Below, piece after piece: positions 31,735 through 43,233 of a stretch of 64,000 bases of DNA. The stretch's first letter is position 1, and each line of letters begins with the position of its first letter. The notes below the pieces were generated by a model. The model was not told the DNA's origin. It saw only the letters and a program-made list of their open reading frames with translations, and made no database searches. Source of the stretch: Streptomyces sp. Edi2 (GTDB taxonomy: Bacteria; Actinomycetota; Actinomycetes; Streptomycetales; Streptomycetaceae); NCBI RefSeq assembly GCF_040253635.1, contig NZ_JBEJGX010000003.1, positions 4,861,501-4,925,500 of the forward strand, in the 5' to 3' direction. The position numbers and the translations under genes were made by a program.

Positions 31735-32553
31735 TCATCCCGCCCGGGGCGGGGGCGTCTTCGCCCCGTGGACGGCCAGGTATTCCGCGGCCAGCCAGGG
31801 GGCGAGGCCGGTGAGCAGTTCGTCCAGCAGCCCCGGGTATGCGGCGGGCGCCCGGGCGGCGCGTGCCGCGGCGTGCATCTGCTCGGCGTGCGCCGGGTAG
31901 TAGCGGCCGAACACCTCGGCCGACTCGGTGAGATCGCTCGTCCAGCCGCCCCAGCGCGGCATGACCAGGGTGAATCCGGTGCGCACCAGCCGGCGCGTCA
32001 CACCCCGGGTCAGCCGGGTGCGCTCGGCCTCCGTAGTGGCCGCCGCGGCCTTCTCGCGCAGACCGGGCAGGCTGCGGAAGAGGTCGCCGTTGGTTTCGCG
32101 GGCGAGGAGCGAGGTGGGACGGTAGCGGGGCAGCTCCGCGGCGAGATCCGGGCCGCTGACCGGGGTGCACAGGCAGGCCACGAACCACGCGAGGTCGTAC
32201 CGCTCCCGCTCGCTGCGCAGTCGGCGCACGCTGAACAGCAGGATTCCCACGCCGTTGATCTGCGGAAACGCGGCATCCAGGCTGTGCTCGACGGCACGGA
32301 CGGCAGCGCGGTCGGCGTCGGTGGGCTCGTCTCGCAGGGCGATCAGCGCGTCGAGGTCGGAGACCCCGGGGACGGCGGTGCCGCGCGGGACGCTGCCGAA
32401 GAGATAGCTGCTGTGCAGGCGGCCGCGGCCGAAGTACGCGCCGATCCGGGCGCCGAGCTCCGCCACGACGGGCGCGAACGGCGCGGAGACGCGGTCCAGG
32501 GAGCCTTCCCGCAGGAAGTAGCCGTCCTGGTCCAGCCCCGTGCCGTTGGTCAT
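31735..32553 (-). CDS. Nucleotidyltransferase-domain protein (aminoglycoside adenylyltransferase-like)
   Basis: 272 residues. The NTase motif is GSVPRGTAVPGVSDLDALI, with the catalytic aspartates of SDLD about residues 69-72. After it comes a long helical C-terminal domain, as in minimal-NTase/helical fusions such as AadA-type enzymes. It could adenylylate a small molecule, a tRNA or a protein. It is somewhat diverged from known resistance proteins, so a resistance role should not be assumed. An ATG at 32562 adds three residues; the ATG at 32553 is used as the family usually starts near MTNG. It is alone between the MBL gene (plus) and crp (minus). Confidence 0.72.
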   Translation of the reverse strand: MTNGTGLDQDGYFLREGSLDRVSAPFAPVVAELGARIGAYFGRGRLHSSYLFGSVPRGTAVPGVSDLDALIALRDEPTDADRAAVRAVEHSLDAAFPQINGVGILLFSVRRLRSERERYDLAWFVACLCTPVSGPDLAAELPRYRPTSLLARETNGDLFRSLPGLREKAAAATTEAERTRLTRGVTRRLVRTGFTLVMPRWGGWTSDLTESAEVFGRYYPAHAEQMHAAARAARAPAAYPGLLDELLTGLAPWLAAEYLAVHGAKTPPPRAG

Positions 32554-32768
32554 GGCGCCCACTATGGCCAGGAGGGCGGAGGCGCTGCGACCTGATTACC
32601 GGGAGCGCACCACGGGACGACGGCGTGGGGTGAGCCCTGTGAGTCCGGTGGGTGGTGCGTCATGGGGACGACGGCGGTGGGCCCGGTGGGCCACGGGGCC
32701 GATGGCCGAAGGAGGCGGCGGCCGAAGGAAGCGGCGGCCGAGGAGGCGGCGGCCCGTGACCCCACGAC

Positions 32769-32796
32769 GAAGGGCCCCGCCGGAGCGGGGCCCTTC
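32769..32796. terminator. crp terminator hairpin
   Basis: GAAGGGCCCCGC and GCGGGGCCCTTC, 12 bp perfect arms with a 4 nt loop, 17 bp beyond the crp stop on the minus strand. Confidence 0.85.
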
Positions 32797-32812
32797 CAAG
32801 ATGTCTGCGGGG

Positions 32813-33487
32813 TCAGCGCGAGCGCTTGGCCAGCCGCTCGACGTCCAGCAGGATCACGGCGCGCGCCTCCAGACGCAGCCAGCCGCGGCCCGCAAAGTCC
32901 GCGAGGGCCTTGTTGACCGTCTCGCGGGAGGCGCCGACCAACTGGGCCAGCTCCTCCTGCGTGAGGTCGTGGACGACGTGGATGCCCTCCTCGGACTGCA
33001 CGCCGAAGCGGCGCGACAGGTCGAGCAGGGCGCGGGCCACCCGGCCCGGTACGTCCGAGAAGACCAGATCGGACATCTGGTCGTTGGTCTTGCGCAGTCG
33101 GCGGGCAACCGCACGCAGCAGGGCCGTGGCCACCTCGGGGCGGGCGTTCAGCCAGGGCTGAAGGTCGCCATGACCCAGGCCGAGGAGCTTGACCTCGGTG
33201 AGGGCGGAGGCCGTGGCCGTACGCGGGCCCGGGTCGAAGAGCGAAAGCTCCCCGATCAGCTCCCCGGGGCCGAGAACGGCGAGCATATTCTCCCGGCCGT
33301 CCGGGGAAGTGCGGTGCAGCTTCACCTTGCCCTCGGTGACCACGTACAGGCGGTCGCCGGGGTCCCCTTCGTGGAACAGGGCGTCGCCGCGGGCGAGCGT
33401 GACCTCTCCCATTGAGGCGCGCAGCTCGGCCGCCTGCTCATCATCGAGCGCCGCGAAGAGCGGTGCGCGCCGCAGAACGTCGTCCAC
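32813..33487 (-). CDS. crp: Crp/Fnr family transcriptional regulator (Crp)
   Basis: 224-residue homologue of the Streptomyces cyclic-nucleotide-binding regulator. N-terminal cNMP domain (about 10-125) with the phosphate-binding cassette GELIGELSLFDPGPRTATASA, a long dimerisation helix, and a C-terminal winged HTH (TQEELAQLVGASRETVNKALADF, about 175-197). In S. coelicolor, Crp controls germination, colony development and many antibiotic clusters. The frame is open to 33565, but the GTG at 33487 has AAGGAGAG at ideal spacing and matches the known 224-residue length. It is divergent from nth. Confidence 0.93.
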   Translation of the reverse strand: MDDVLRRAPLFAALDDEQAAELRASMGEVTLARGDALFHEGDPGDRLYVVTEGKVKLHRTSPDGRENMLAVLGPGELIGELSLFDPGPRTATASALTEVKLLGLGHGDLQPWLNARPEVATALLRAVARRLRKTNDQMSDLVFSDVPGRVARALLDLSRRFGVQSEEGIHVVHDLTQEELAQLVGASRETVNKALADFAGRGWLRLEARAVILLDVERLAKRSR

Positions 33488-33713
33488 GAGATCTCTCCTT
33501 GTCGACATGCTCCGGGGGACTGTGGTCCCCATCATGCCGGAATGCAAAACAGTGCGATCAATCACAAGTTTGCCGGACCGGTGCCCCGAGCCATAAGGCA
33601 GGGGGCCGATTGGGGTCAGGAATCACAGCGATCAAGCCGGATGTCAGTGGCTGGCCTTAGTCTGGCCGAGTGTCCAATACGCCTGTGAGAGCAGAGGAGT
33701 GGGGGCCGGAAGA

Positions 33714-35009
33714 GTGAGCGCAGGGCGTGATTCCGCTGTGGGCGAACAGCCGTCCGGCCGCACATCGAATTCCGATAAAAGTAACAAATCGCCCTCCGGG
33801 GTGACGTCCGGCAGGGCACCGGGCACCCACAAGCCTGGCGCGTCGCGACCGGCGGCGCAGGACACCACCGTGCAGACCTCCGTGAAGAAGACCCCGGTAG
33901 GCAGGACCTCGGCAGGGAAGAAGGCCGCCGTGAACGAAACCCCAGACCAGCCGGCGGCGGCCACGAAGGCCGCGGCGAAGAAGGCCGTCACGAAGAAGGC
34001 CACCGCGCAGAAGGCCGTCGCCAGGAAGGCCGCCACGAAGAAGACGGCAGCCAAGGAGACGGCCCCGGCAAAGCGGACGGCCGCGGCAAAGAAGACGGTG
34101 GCGGCCACCAAAACGGCGGCGGCCACCAAGACCGCCGCAAAGAAGACGGCGGCCAAGAAGACCACCGCCGAGAAGACCGCCCCGAAGACCGCAGCCAAGA
34201 AGGCCCCCGCCAAGAAGACCCCCGCGCGCAAGCCCGAGTCGCGGGTCGCCATGGTGCGGCGGGCCCGCCGGATCAACCGCGAGCTCGCCGAGCTGTATCC
34301 GTACGCCCACCCCGAGCTGGATTTCACCAACCCCTTCGAGCTGCTGGTCGCCACGGTCCTGTCCGCGCAGACCACCGACCTGAGGGTCAACCAGACCACC
34401 CCGCGCCTCTTCGCGGTCTGCCCGACGCCCGAGGACATGGCCGCCATGGACCCGGAGCGGCTGGAGGAGCTGATCCGGCCGACCGGCTTCTTCCGGGCCA
34501 AGACGAAGTCGCTGATCGGTCTGTCGGCCGCGCTGCGCGACCGCTTCGGCGGTGAGGTGCCGGGCCGCCTGGAGGACCTCGTCACCCTCCCCGGGGTCGG
34601 CCGCAAGACCGCCAACGTGGTGCTGGGCAACGCCTTCGGCGTCCCGGGCATCACCGTCGACACCCATTTCGGCCGCCTCGCCCGCCGTTTCGGCTGGACC
34701 ACCGCCGAGGACGCCGAGAAGGTCGAGGCGGATGTCGCCGAGATCTTCCCCAAGAGCGAGTGGACGATGCTCTCGCACCGGGTGGTCTTCCACGGCCGCC
34801 GCGTCTGCCACTCCCGCAAGCCCGCCTGCGGCGCCTGCCCCATCGCCCCGCTGTGCCCCGCGTACGGCGAGGGCGAGACGGACCCGGAGAAGGCGAAGAA
34901 GCTGCTGAAGTACGAGCTCGGCGGTCAGCCGGGTCAGCGGCTGAAGCCACCGGCCGGCTATCCGGGGCAGCCCGCGCCTCCGATGGCGCCCCCTGTGGCG
35001 GCCTCATGA
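33714..35009 (+). CDS. nth: Endonuclease III with a histone-H1-like Lys/Ala N-terminal tail
   Basis: DNA glycosylase/AP lyase for oxidised pyrimidines. The C-terminal 250 residues are a complete Nth: helix-hairpin-helix [13 protein letters not shown] with the catalytic lysine, the catalytic aspartate in [11 protein letters not shown], and a 4Fe-4S loop C-x6-C-x2-C-x5-C ([17 protein letters not shown]). Before it is about 175 residues of unusual sequence, from about residue 60 made of [11 protein letters not shown] and KKTPARK repeats like eukaryotic H1 and actinobacterial HupS/HBHA tails. GTG at 33714 (VSAGRDS) gives 431 residues; an in-frame GTG at 33699 is less likely because its Shine-Dalgarno would overlap the codon. 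It is divergent from crp. Confidence 0.92.
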   Translation: MSAGRDSAVGEQPSGRTSNSDKSNKSPSGVTSGRAPGTHKPGASRPAAQDTTVQTSVKKTPVGRTSAGKKAAVNETPDQPAAATKAAAKKAVTKKATAQKAVARKAATKKTAAKETAPAKRTAAAKKTVAATKTAAATKTAAKKTAAKKTTAEKTAPKTAAKKAPAKKTPARKPESRVAMVRRARRINRELAELYPYAHPELDFTNPFELLVATVLSAQTTDLRVNQTTPRLFAVCPTPEDMAAMDPERLEELIRPTGFFRAKTKSLIGLSAALRDRFGGEVPGRLEDLVTLPGVGRKTANVVLGNAFGVPGITVDTHFGRLARRFGWTTAEDAEKVEADVAEIFPKSEWTMLSHRVVFHGRRVCHSRKPACGACPIAPLCPAYGEGETDPEKAKKLLKYELGGQPGQRLKPPAGYPGQPAPPMAPPVAAS

Positions 35010-35060
35010 GGCGCCCGCCAGAGGTGACCGACGATCGACGCCAGGCCTGAGGGGGCGCGT

Positions 35061-35837
35061 ATGAGGAGCGCACGGGAGCAGCGGTACGAGGAGGAGGCGG
35101 ACGTCCGCGCGGCATCGTCCGGCGCGGCGTCCGAGGCGGTGCCCGGCGTAGGGCCCGACGTGGCGTCCGGCCGGGACGCCACGGTCACCGCCGACGGCCT
35201 GCCCGAGTGGCTGGCCCCGGTGGCCCGCGCGGCCGCCACGATCGAGCCACGCCAGCTCAGCCGCTTCCTGCCGCCCGAGAGCGGAGGCCGGCAGTCCGCG
35301 GTGCTCATCCTCTTCGGTCACGGCGCCCGCGGCCCCGAACTGCTCCTGATGGAGCGCGCCGGGACCCTGCGCTCGCATGCCGGCCAGCCCTCCTTCCCCG
35401 GTGGCGCCCTCGACCCGGAGGACGGCGACCCCGACGGCCCCGGCCCCGTGCGGGCGGCGCTGCGCGAGGCCCAGGAGGAGACCGGCCTCGATCCCTCCGG
35501 TGTGCAGGTCTTCGGCGTGCTGCCGCGGCTCTACATCCCCGTCAGCGGCTTCGTGGTGACGCCGGTCCTGGGGTGGTGGCGCCGGCCGAGCCCGGTCGGT
35601 GCGGTCGACCAGGCGGAGACCGCCCGGGTCTTCACGGTTCCCGTGGCGGATCTCACGGACCCGGCCCATCGGGTGACAACCCGCCATCCCAGTGGTCACA
35701 CCGGCGCTGCCTTCCTTGTCGAGAATGCCCTGGTCTGGGGTTTTACGGCCGGAGTGATCGACCGGATCCTGCACTACGCCGGCTGGGAGATTCCGTGGGA
35801 CCGTGACAAGGCGGTCCCACTGGACTGGCGCTCATGA
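35061..35837 (+). CDS. Nudix hydrolase, CoA pyrophosphatase type
   Basis: 258 residues. Fits NudL/NUDT7-like CoA diphosphatases: LLMERAGTLRSHAGQPSFPGGALDP is the CoA-specific motif before the Nudix box, and RAALREAQEETGLDPSGV supplies the REx2EE catalytic core. It hydrolyses CoA or acyl-CoA to 3',5'-ADP and phosphopantetheine, if the family assignment is right. The N-terminal 45 residues are low complexity. It lies 51 bp after nth and 13 bp before the MarP-like gene, so these three probably form an operon. Confidence 0.88.
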   Translation: MRSAREQRYEEEADVRAASSGAASEAVPGVGPDVASGRDATVTADGLPEWLAPVARAAATIEPRQLSRFLPPESGGRQSAVLILFGHGARGPELLLMERAGTLRSHAGQPSFPGGALDPEDGDPDGPGPVRAALREAQEETGLDPSGVQVFGVLPRLYIPVSGFVVTPVLGWWRRPSPVGAVDQAETARVFTVPVADLTDPAHRVTTRHPSGHTGAAFLVENALVWGFTAGVIDRILHYAGWEIPWDRDKAVPLDWRS

Positions 35838-35850
35838 GACGGTGTCCGGC

Positions 35851-37050
35851 GTGAACGTCCTGGACATCTTGCTACTGGTCGCTGCCGTGTGGTTCGCGAT
35901 CATCGGCTATCGGCAAGGCTTTGTCGTCGGCATCCTGTCCGTGATCGGCTTCCTCGGAGGCGGTCTGATCGCGGTCTACCTGCTGCCCGTGATCTGGAAC
36001 GAGATCACCGGAGATGCGACACCCGGCAGCTTCGCGGCCATCGCTGCGGTTGCCATCGTGATCGTGTGCGCATCCGTGGGCCAGGCGCTCACCACCCACT
36101 GGGGCAACAAGCTGCGCCGGCACATCACCTGGTCACCGGCGAGAGCCCTGGACGCGACCGGCGGCGCGCTGGTCAACGTCCTGGCGATGCTGCTGGTCGC
36201 CTGGCTGATCGGCTCGGCGCTGGCCGGTACGTCCCTGCCGACGCTCGGCAAGGAGGTCCGCAACTCCAAGGTGCTGCTCGGTGTGTCCCGGGTGATGCCC
36301 CAGCAGGCCGGCACCTGGTTCGCGGACTTCTCCTCGGTCCTCGCGCAGAACGGCTTCCCGCAGGTCTTCACGCCGTTCTCCAACGAGCCGATCCACAACG
36401 TGCCGGCGCCCGACCCCCGGCTGGCCTCCAGCCCGGTGGCGGCGCAGGCCAGGCGCAGCATCGTCAAGGTCGTCGGCACGGCCCCCGGCTGCGGCAAGGT
36501 CCTCGAAGGCAGCGGCTTCGTCTTCGGCCGGCACCGTGTGATGACCAACGCCCATGTGGTCGGCGGGGTGCGCGAGCCGACCGTCCAGGTGGGCGGCGAA
36601 GGCCGTACGTACGACGCCAAGGTCGTGATCTACGACTGGCGGCGCGACATCGCCGTCCTGGAAGTGCCCTCCCTGGAGGCGCCGGCGCTGCAGTTCGCCG
36701 ACGGGGACGCGAACAGTGGCAACAGCGCCATCGTCGCCGGCTTCCCGGAGAACGGCGGCTACGACGTCCGCTCCGCCCGCATCCGCGGCCGCATTCAGGC
36801 CAACGGCCCGGACATCTACCACCGCGGCACGGTCGGCCGCGATGTCTACTCCCTCTTCGCCACGGTCCGGCAGGGCAACTCCGGCGGCCCGCTGCTCACC
36901 CCGCAGGGCAAGGTCTACGGCGTCGTCTTCGCGAAGTCGCTGGACGACTCGCACACCGGCTATGCGCTGACCTCCGACGAGGTCCGCCAGGACGTCCTCA
37001 AAGGACGTTCGGCCCGGCAACAGGTCGACAGCCAGGGCTGCGCGATCTAG
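35851..37050 (+). CDS. MarP-like membrane serine protease (ColV domain + trypsin-like domain)
   Basis: 399 residues. The N-terminal 150 form a CvpA/colicin-V-production domain of four TM helices; then a trypsin-like domain follows with His in MTNAHVVGG, Asp in RRDIAVLEV and Ser in RQGNSGGPL. This architecture matches MarP (Rv3671c) of Mycobacterium tuberculosis, a periplasmic protease needed for acid and oxidative resistance. GTG at 35851 (VNVLDILLLV) was chosen: the frame is open to 35803 but that would overlap the Nudix gene and lies before the first TM. The intact catalytic triad indicates an active enzyme. Confidence 0.9.
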   Translation: MNVLDILLLVAAVWFAIIGYRQGFVVGILSVIGFLGGGLIAVYLLPVIWNEITGDATPGSFAAIAAVAIVIVCASVGQALTTHWGNKLRRHITWSPARALDATGGALVNVLAMLLVAWLIGSALAGTSLPTLGKEVRNSKVLLGVSRVMPQQAGTWFADFSSVLAQNGFPQVFTPFSNEPIHNVPAPDPRLASSPVAAQARRSIVKVVGTAPGCGKVLEGSGFVFGRHRVMTNAHVVGGVREPTVQVGGEGRTYDAKVVIYDWRRDIAVLEVPSLEAPALQFADGDANSGNSAIVAGFPENGGYDVRSARIRGRIQANGPDIYHRGTVGRDVYSLFATVRQGNSGGPLLTPQGKVYGVVFAKSLDDSHTGYALTSDEVRQDVLKGRSARQQVDSQGCAI

Positions 37051-37198
37051 GGGGTGTCTCTCCTGGGCCCTGCCCGCAAAGCCCCAGGGTGTGCCCGGCG
37101 GTGACGGCCGGCCAGGCGCCTTGGGGCGCGTCGGGCGCGGGAAGAGTGCTTCGCGCGCCCTGGCGGCGGCCGTGGGGCGGCCACGGAGGGCCGGGGGT

Positions 37199-37396
37199 TC
37201 AGGTACGGGGATGGCGTAGCCGCGCGCTCATCCAGCGCGCTCTGCGGCGCAGGATGCGAGGGATGCCCATGGGGTGCGCCGGATCGGGGGAGGCGCCGGA
37301 CCCGAGGTCCGGGGTTCCCCTGTCCTGAGTACCCACTACAGCGGCACTGCTGCGGCGGTTGCGTGCCACGTCACGGTAGTCGTGCGTCCAGCCCAT
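37199..37396 (-). CDS. Possible small basic protein (65 aa), doubtful
   Basis: MGWTHDYRDVARNRRSSAAV then a Gly/Pro-rich middle and an arginine-rich end (RILRRRARWMSARLRH). It sits in the 593 bp stretch between the MarP-like gene and the hydrolase (37051-37643), which otherwise seems empty except for a weak hairpin near 37592-37606 that may end the hydrolase operon. The ribosome site is poor (GAAGGT touches the ATG). I keep it because the N-terminus does not look like a shadow frame, but the coding status is uncertain. Confidence 0.25.
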   Translation of the reverse strand: MGWTHDYRDVARNRRSSAAVVGTQDRGTPDLGSGASPDPAHPMGIPRILRRRARWMSARLRHPRT

Positions 37397-37643
37397 ACCT
37401 TCGACTCTGCCCCTGGCCCAAGGTCCGTAACCGCGCTGGGGACCGCCAATTGGCCTATGCGCCAGGCAAGTGGCTGTTCGTCATACGCGCGTTCGAGCTC
37501 CGGGCGGGGCAGGCCCGCACGGCGGTTCGGACCGTCCGCTCAGCGGTGTACGGACGCACCAGGGGGCCGGTGCGCACGCTTCCCCGCCAACGGCCCCGAC
37601 CGGGGCTCTCGTTGTCCCGGCCCACTACTGCGCGCCCGGCCGT

Positions 37644-38582
37644 TCAGCGATCCGGTTCCGGGTCCTTGAGCCAGTTGATCAGCTCCGTGGAGAACGCCAC
37701 CGGGTCCTCCTCGTGCGGGAAGTGGCCCAGACCGTCGAACAGCCGCCAGCGGTACGGGGCCTCGACGTACTGACCGGAGCCGGCCGCGCTGCGGGTGCGC
37801 ATCACAGGGTCGAGCGAGCCGTGCAGATGCAGCGTGGGGACCCGTACGGGCATCTTCATCCGGCGGTTGAACTGGAGCCCGTCGGGGCGCGCCATCGACC
37901 GCACCATCCAGCGGTACGGCTCGATCGAGCAGTGCGCCGTCGACGGGATGCTCATCGCCCGCCGGTAGGCCGCGATCGCCTCGTCCTCCGGCTGCCGGGG
38001 TCCGGACCAGTCGCGGATCATTTGGCCCACCAACGCCGCACCGTCCGCCGTCAGCGCGCGTTCGGGCAGCCAGGGCCGCTGGAAGTTCCAGATGTGCGAA
38101 CTCCGGGCGCTCTGCCGGACGTCGGCGAGCATCGCCGAGCGCCAGCGCCGCGGGTGCGGCATCGAGGACACGGCCAGCCGGCGCACCAGCTTGGGCCGCA
38201 TCACCGCCGCCGTCCAGGCGAGGTAGCCGCCCAGGTCGTGCCCGACGAGCGCGGCGTCCGGCTCGCCCAGGGACCGTATGACGCCCGTGACGTCCAGCGC
38301 GAGGTTCGCCGGGTCGTAGCCGCGGGGGGTGCGGTCGCTGCCGCCGACGCCCCGCAGGTCCATCGCCACCGCGCGGAAGCCCGCGTCGGCCAGGGCGGTG
38401 AGCTGGTGCCGCCAGGTCCACCAGAACTGCGGAAAGCCGTGCAGCAGCAGCACCAGCGGGCCCTCGCCCAGCTCCGCGATGTGGAAGCGGGCGCCGTTGG
38501 CCGCGACGTCGCGGTGCGACACCTCTCTCCCGCCGGGGATGCCGAGCCGTACGACCGAGGCGGTGCTGTCAGGGGCTGTCAT
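37644..38582 (-). CDS. Alpha/beta hydrolase, epoxide-hydrolase-like
   Basis: 312 residues. Oxyanion HGFPQFWWTW (about residues 48-57), nucleophile elbow GHDLGGYLAW with Asp as nucleophile, as in epoxide hydrolases and haloalkane dehalogenases rather than esterases (GxSxG), acid in HGSLDPVM, and His in GLGHFPHEE. This supports hydrolysis of an epoxide or similar electrophile; the natural substrate is unknown. ATG at 38582 overlaps the stop of the holin-X protein upstream by 4 nt (ATGA), so the two genes form a coupled pair, a Streptomyces-conserved order downstream of nhaA. Confidence 0.87.
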   Translation of the reverse strand: MTAPDSTASVVRLGIPGGREVSHRDVAANGARFHIAELGEGPLVLLLHGFPQFWWTWRHQLTALADAGFRAVAMDLRGVGGSDRTPRGYDPANLALDVTGVIRSLGEPDAALVGHDLGGYLAWTAAVMRPKLVRRLAVSSMPHPRRWRSAMLADVRQSARSSHIWNFQRPWLPERALTADGAALVGQMIRDWSGPRQPEDEAIAAYRRAMSIPSTAHCSIEPYRWMVRSMARPDGLQFNRRMKMPVRVPTLHLHGSLDPVMRTRSAAGSGQYVEAPYRWRLFDGLGHFPHEEDPVAFSTELINWLKDPEPDR

Positions 38583-39037
38583 ACCGATGAGCGTGTCACA
38601 GACTCCAGCGCCGGGTGTTCCACTGGGGCCAGGCGCGGGTGCGGCTTGGCCTTCTGGAGCACGGCCGCGGTCTCCTTGGCCGAGTTGATGGACTTCTCCG
38701 GCTTCTTGATCTTCTTCATCTTGGCCATCGCGATGAGGGCCAGCAGACCGGCGAGGACCAGGAAGGCGCCGCCGACGATCAGGAAGGACCAGGCGAGCCC
38801 GAGTCCGAGGTTGTGGATGCCGTAGGCCGCCGCGAAACTCAGCACCGGCAGCGCGAACAGCGCCAGCGCGCCCGCGACCATGAACGCGGCACTGCCGATG
38901 CCCGCCCGCTTGGCGTCCTGGCGGAACTCCGCCTTGGCCAGCGCGATCTCGTCGTGCACCAGCGCGGACATCTCGGCCGTGGCCGAGGCCACCAGCTGTC
39001 CGAGGCTGCGGTCCGTGCCGTCGTCGGCTGCGCTCAT
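38579..39037 (-). CDS. Phage_holin_3_6-type small membrane protein (Actinobacterial Holin-X)
   Basis: 152 residues with a charged N-terminal helix (SLGQLVASATAEMSALVHDEIALAKAEF) and two TM helices (about residues 50-75 and 80-105), followed by a Lys-rich cytoplasmic tail. The N-terminal helix and TM hairpin fit the actinobacterial holin superfamily III, a chromosomal family despite its name; there is no lysis cassette here. ATG at 39037 has GGGAGA in place. It is coupled to the downstream hydrolase. Role unknown. Confidence 0.8.
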   Translation of the reverse strand: MSAADDGTDRSLGQLVASATAEMSALVHDEIALAKAEFRQDAKRAGIGSAAFMVAGALALFALPVLSFAAAYGIHNLGLGLAWSFLIVGGAFLVLAGLLALIAMAKMKKIKKPEKSINSAKETAAVLQKAKPHPRLAPVEHPALESVTRSSV

Positions 39038-39081
39038 CGCCGTCTCCCTCTTTTCTTCACCCGGATGCAAAGCCTCTCAGA

Positions 39082-40476
39082 TCATGCCGGACCATCGTCT
39101 CCGGCATGCCTGCCGGAGGCCACTTCGGCAAGCCGCCGGTGCTCCGCGGCCTTGGCTTCGTGGATTGCCGCCATCCGCAGGTGGTATTCCGGCTTGTCGA
39201 GTTCGTAGATGTCGGGGATGCCGTCCTGGTCCTCGTCCCGCTCCTCTTCCTCGCACAGTTTCTTGTACTTGGTGTTACGGAGCTTGAGGAGGATGCCGGC
39301 GAAGAGGGCCGCCAGCAGCGAGCCGATCAGTACCGATGCCTTGATCTCGTCGGTCAGTACCGGGTTCCCGGAGAACGCGAGTTCGCCGATGAGCAGCGAG
39401 ACGGTGAAGCCGATACCGGCCAGGGAGGCGAGGGCGAAGACATCCGGCCATTTGAGGTCGGGGTTGAGCGTGGCCTTGGTGAAGCGGGCGGTCAGCCAGG
39501 TCCCGCCGAATATGCCGAGCGTCTTGCCCACCACCAGGCCGAGCACGACGCCCAGCGTCTCCGGCCGGGTGAAGACGTCGTGGACCGCGCCGCCGGATAT
39601 GGAGACACCCGCGGAGAACAGGGCGAACAGCGGCACGGCGAGGCCGGCCGAGAGCGGGCGGACCAGATGCTCGATGTGCTCGCCCGGGGACCGTGTCTCG
39701 CCGTCGCGCCGGGTGCAGCGCAGCATCAGGCCCATGGCGACGCCGGCGATGGTGGCGTGCACCCCGCTGTTCTCCATCAGGCCCCAGATGACCAGGGCGA
39801 GCGGGACGTAGACGTACCAGCCCCGGACGCCCTTGCGCAGCAGCAGATAGAAGATCACCAGGCCGGCGACGGCCAGGCCGAGCGCCAGAAAGTTGAGCGT
39901 CGAGGTGAAGAAGACCGCGATGATCAGGATGGCGAAGAGGTCGTCGACGACGGCGAGGGTGAGCAGGAAGGCGCGCAGCGCGGCGGGCAGGGACGTGCCG
40001 ATGACGGCGAGTACGGCGAGGGCGAAGGCGATATCGGTGGCGGTGGGGACCGCCCAGCCCTGCAGTGAGCCGCCGCCGATGCTGTTGACGGCGAAATAGA
40101 CCACCGCCGGCGCCGCCATGCCGCAGAGTGCGGCGATCACGGGCAGCGCGGCGGCCTTCGGGTCGCGCAGCTCGCCGGCCACCAGTTCGCGCTTGAGCTC
40201 GATGCCGGCGACGAAGAAGAAGACCGCGAGCAGCCCGTTGGCGGCCCAGTGCTGAACGGACAGGTCCAGGCCCAGTGCGGCCGGTCCCAGGTGGAAGCCG
40301 CGGACCGCTTCATAGCTCCCGCCAAGGGTGTTTGCCCAGATCAGAGCCGCAACGGCGGCGGCGAGCAGAAGGACGCCGCCGACGGTTTCGGCGCGCAGCG
40401 CGTCCGCGACGAAGTTCCGCTCGGGCAGCGGCATCCGCCCCAGGAAGGGGGAGCGGCGGTGGGTGGGGGTGCTCAC
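39082..40476 (-). CDS. nhaA: Na+/H+ antiporter NhaA
   Basis: 464 residues. NhaA exchanges cytosolic Na+ or Li+ for protons. The ion site aspartates are in VDDLFAILIIA, with ATDIAFALAVLAVIG before it; there are about 12 TM helices and the ELKRELVAGELRD loop typical of the family. After the TM domain there is a 60-residue charged tail (EEERDEDQDGIPDIYELDKP and an alanine-rich helix) that E. coli NhaA lacks. The frame is open to 40887, but the GTG at 40476 has GGAGGT 7 nt upstream and was chosen. Confidence 0.92.
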   Translation of the reverse strand: MSTPTHRRSPFLGRMPLPERNFVADALRAETVGGVLLLAAAVAALIWANTLGGSYEAVRGFHLGPAALGLDLSVQHWAANGLLAVFFFVAGIELKRELVAGELRDPKAAALPVIAALCGMAAPAVVYFAVNSIGGGSLQGWAVPTATDIAFALAVLAVIGTSLPAALRAFLLTLAVVDDLFAILIIAVFFTSTLNFLALGLAVAGLVIFYLLLRKGVRGWYVYVPLALVIWGLMENSGVHATIAGVAMGLMLRCTRRDGETRSPGEHIEHLVRPLSAGLAVPLFALFSAGVSISGGAVHDVFTRPETLGVVLGLVVGKTLGIFGGTWLTARFTKATLNPDLKWPDVFALASLAGIGFTVSLLIGELAFSGNPVLTDEIKASVLIGSLLAALFAGILLKLRNTKYKKLCEEEERDEDQDGIPDIYELDKPEYHLRMAAIHEAKAAEHRRLAEVASGRHAGDDGPA

Positions 40477-40639
40477 GCGGTGACCTCCGGGCCTCGGTAG
40501 CTGCGTACGGCTGTTGCAGTTGCCGACCAGACTTCCCGGCGCACCCTGAGTTTCTTGACGCGTCATTGACGCGGTTCCCACTGTACCGGGGAGGGGCAAG
40601 CGGCTATCCGGTGGCCTCACTTTACGGGCAATTCGGGCC

Positions 40640-40878
40640 TCGGGCCGCTGGGGGAGGGCCGGGCGCCGCGCCGGGTTGCGGGGCTGGACTGCCGGGCCGG
40701 GCGGACCGGAGGGGCCGGGCTGGGGAGGAGACGGGGTGGCCGTGCCGGGGAGGCCGGGGCGCCGGGGAGGCCGAGCTGACCGGCGGAGGCGACGGATCTC
40801 CGGGGAAACCGGAGTGCCGGAGGGGCTGGGCGCTGGAGGTCTGGGGACAGGGGAGGGGCCGGAGCGCCGGAGACGACC
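40640..40878. repeat. G-rich GCCGGGGAGGCCG-type degenerate repeats
   Basis: About 240 bp on the plus strand full of GGGG runs and copies of GCCGGGGAGGCC and GGAGGGGCCGG. It fills most of the 454 bp gap between the nhaA start and the acsA terminator; no gene is visible. Potential for G-quadruplexes is high. Confidence 0.45.
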
Positions 40879-40879
40879 G

Positions 40880-40912
40880 AGGGGCACCCGGCCGCGCCGG
40901 CCGGGTGCCCCT
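40880..40912. terminator. acsA terminator hairpin
   Basis: AGGGGCACCCGGCC (40880-40893) with a 5 nt loop and exact complement (40899-40912), 19 bp beyond the acsA stop on the minus strand. The U-run is short (CTT). Confidence 0.85.
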
Positions 40913-40930
40913 TATGCCATTCGTTCCCGC

Positions 40931-42901
<1,971 letters not shown>

Positions 42902-43185
42902 TGGCCCATCTCCTTGAGCTTGTTGGAGATGGAAGGACGCTTGTCCATGTCTCGGCTCCCCGGGTAAGTCGGCAGTGGTGTAGACCAATCGAATGCTCAA
43001 TGATCAAGAGCAGGTTGGTCAACCCCTTCTGATCCTGGCACTAACGGCGCGACGGGTACAGCGCCCCTCTGCGACCTGGAACGCGTCGGTCATTGCGCCA
43101 TTGACTACGCCCCCGTGGAGGGGTGGCGGGGTGCTGCCGATTGGCGGCGGCGCCGCAGCTGGGCGCAGGGCCGGGATACGACGAA

Positions 43186-43212
43186 GCCCCGCCCGGAGCA
43201 TCCGGGCGGGGC
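43186..43212. terminator. Terminator of the small-gene operon 43832-43234
   Basis: GCCCCGCCCGG/CCGGGCGGGGC, 11 bp perfect arms with a 5 nt loop, 22 bp beyond the last stop on the minus strand. Confidence 0.75.
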
Positions 43213-43233
43213 GGGCGGGGTGTCGGTGGCGGG

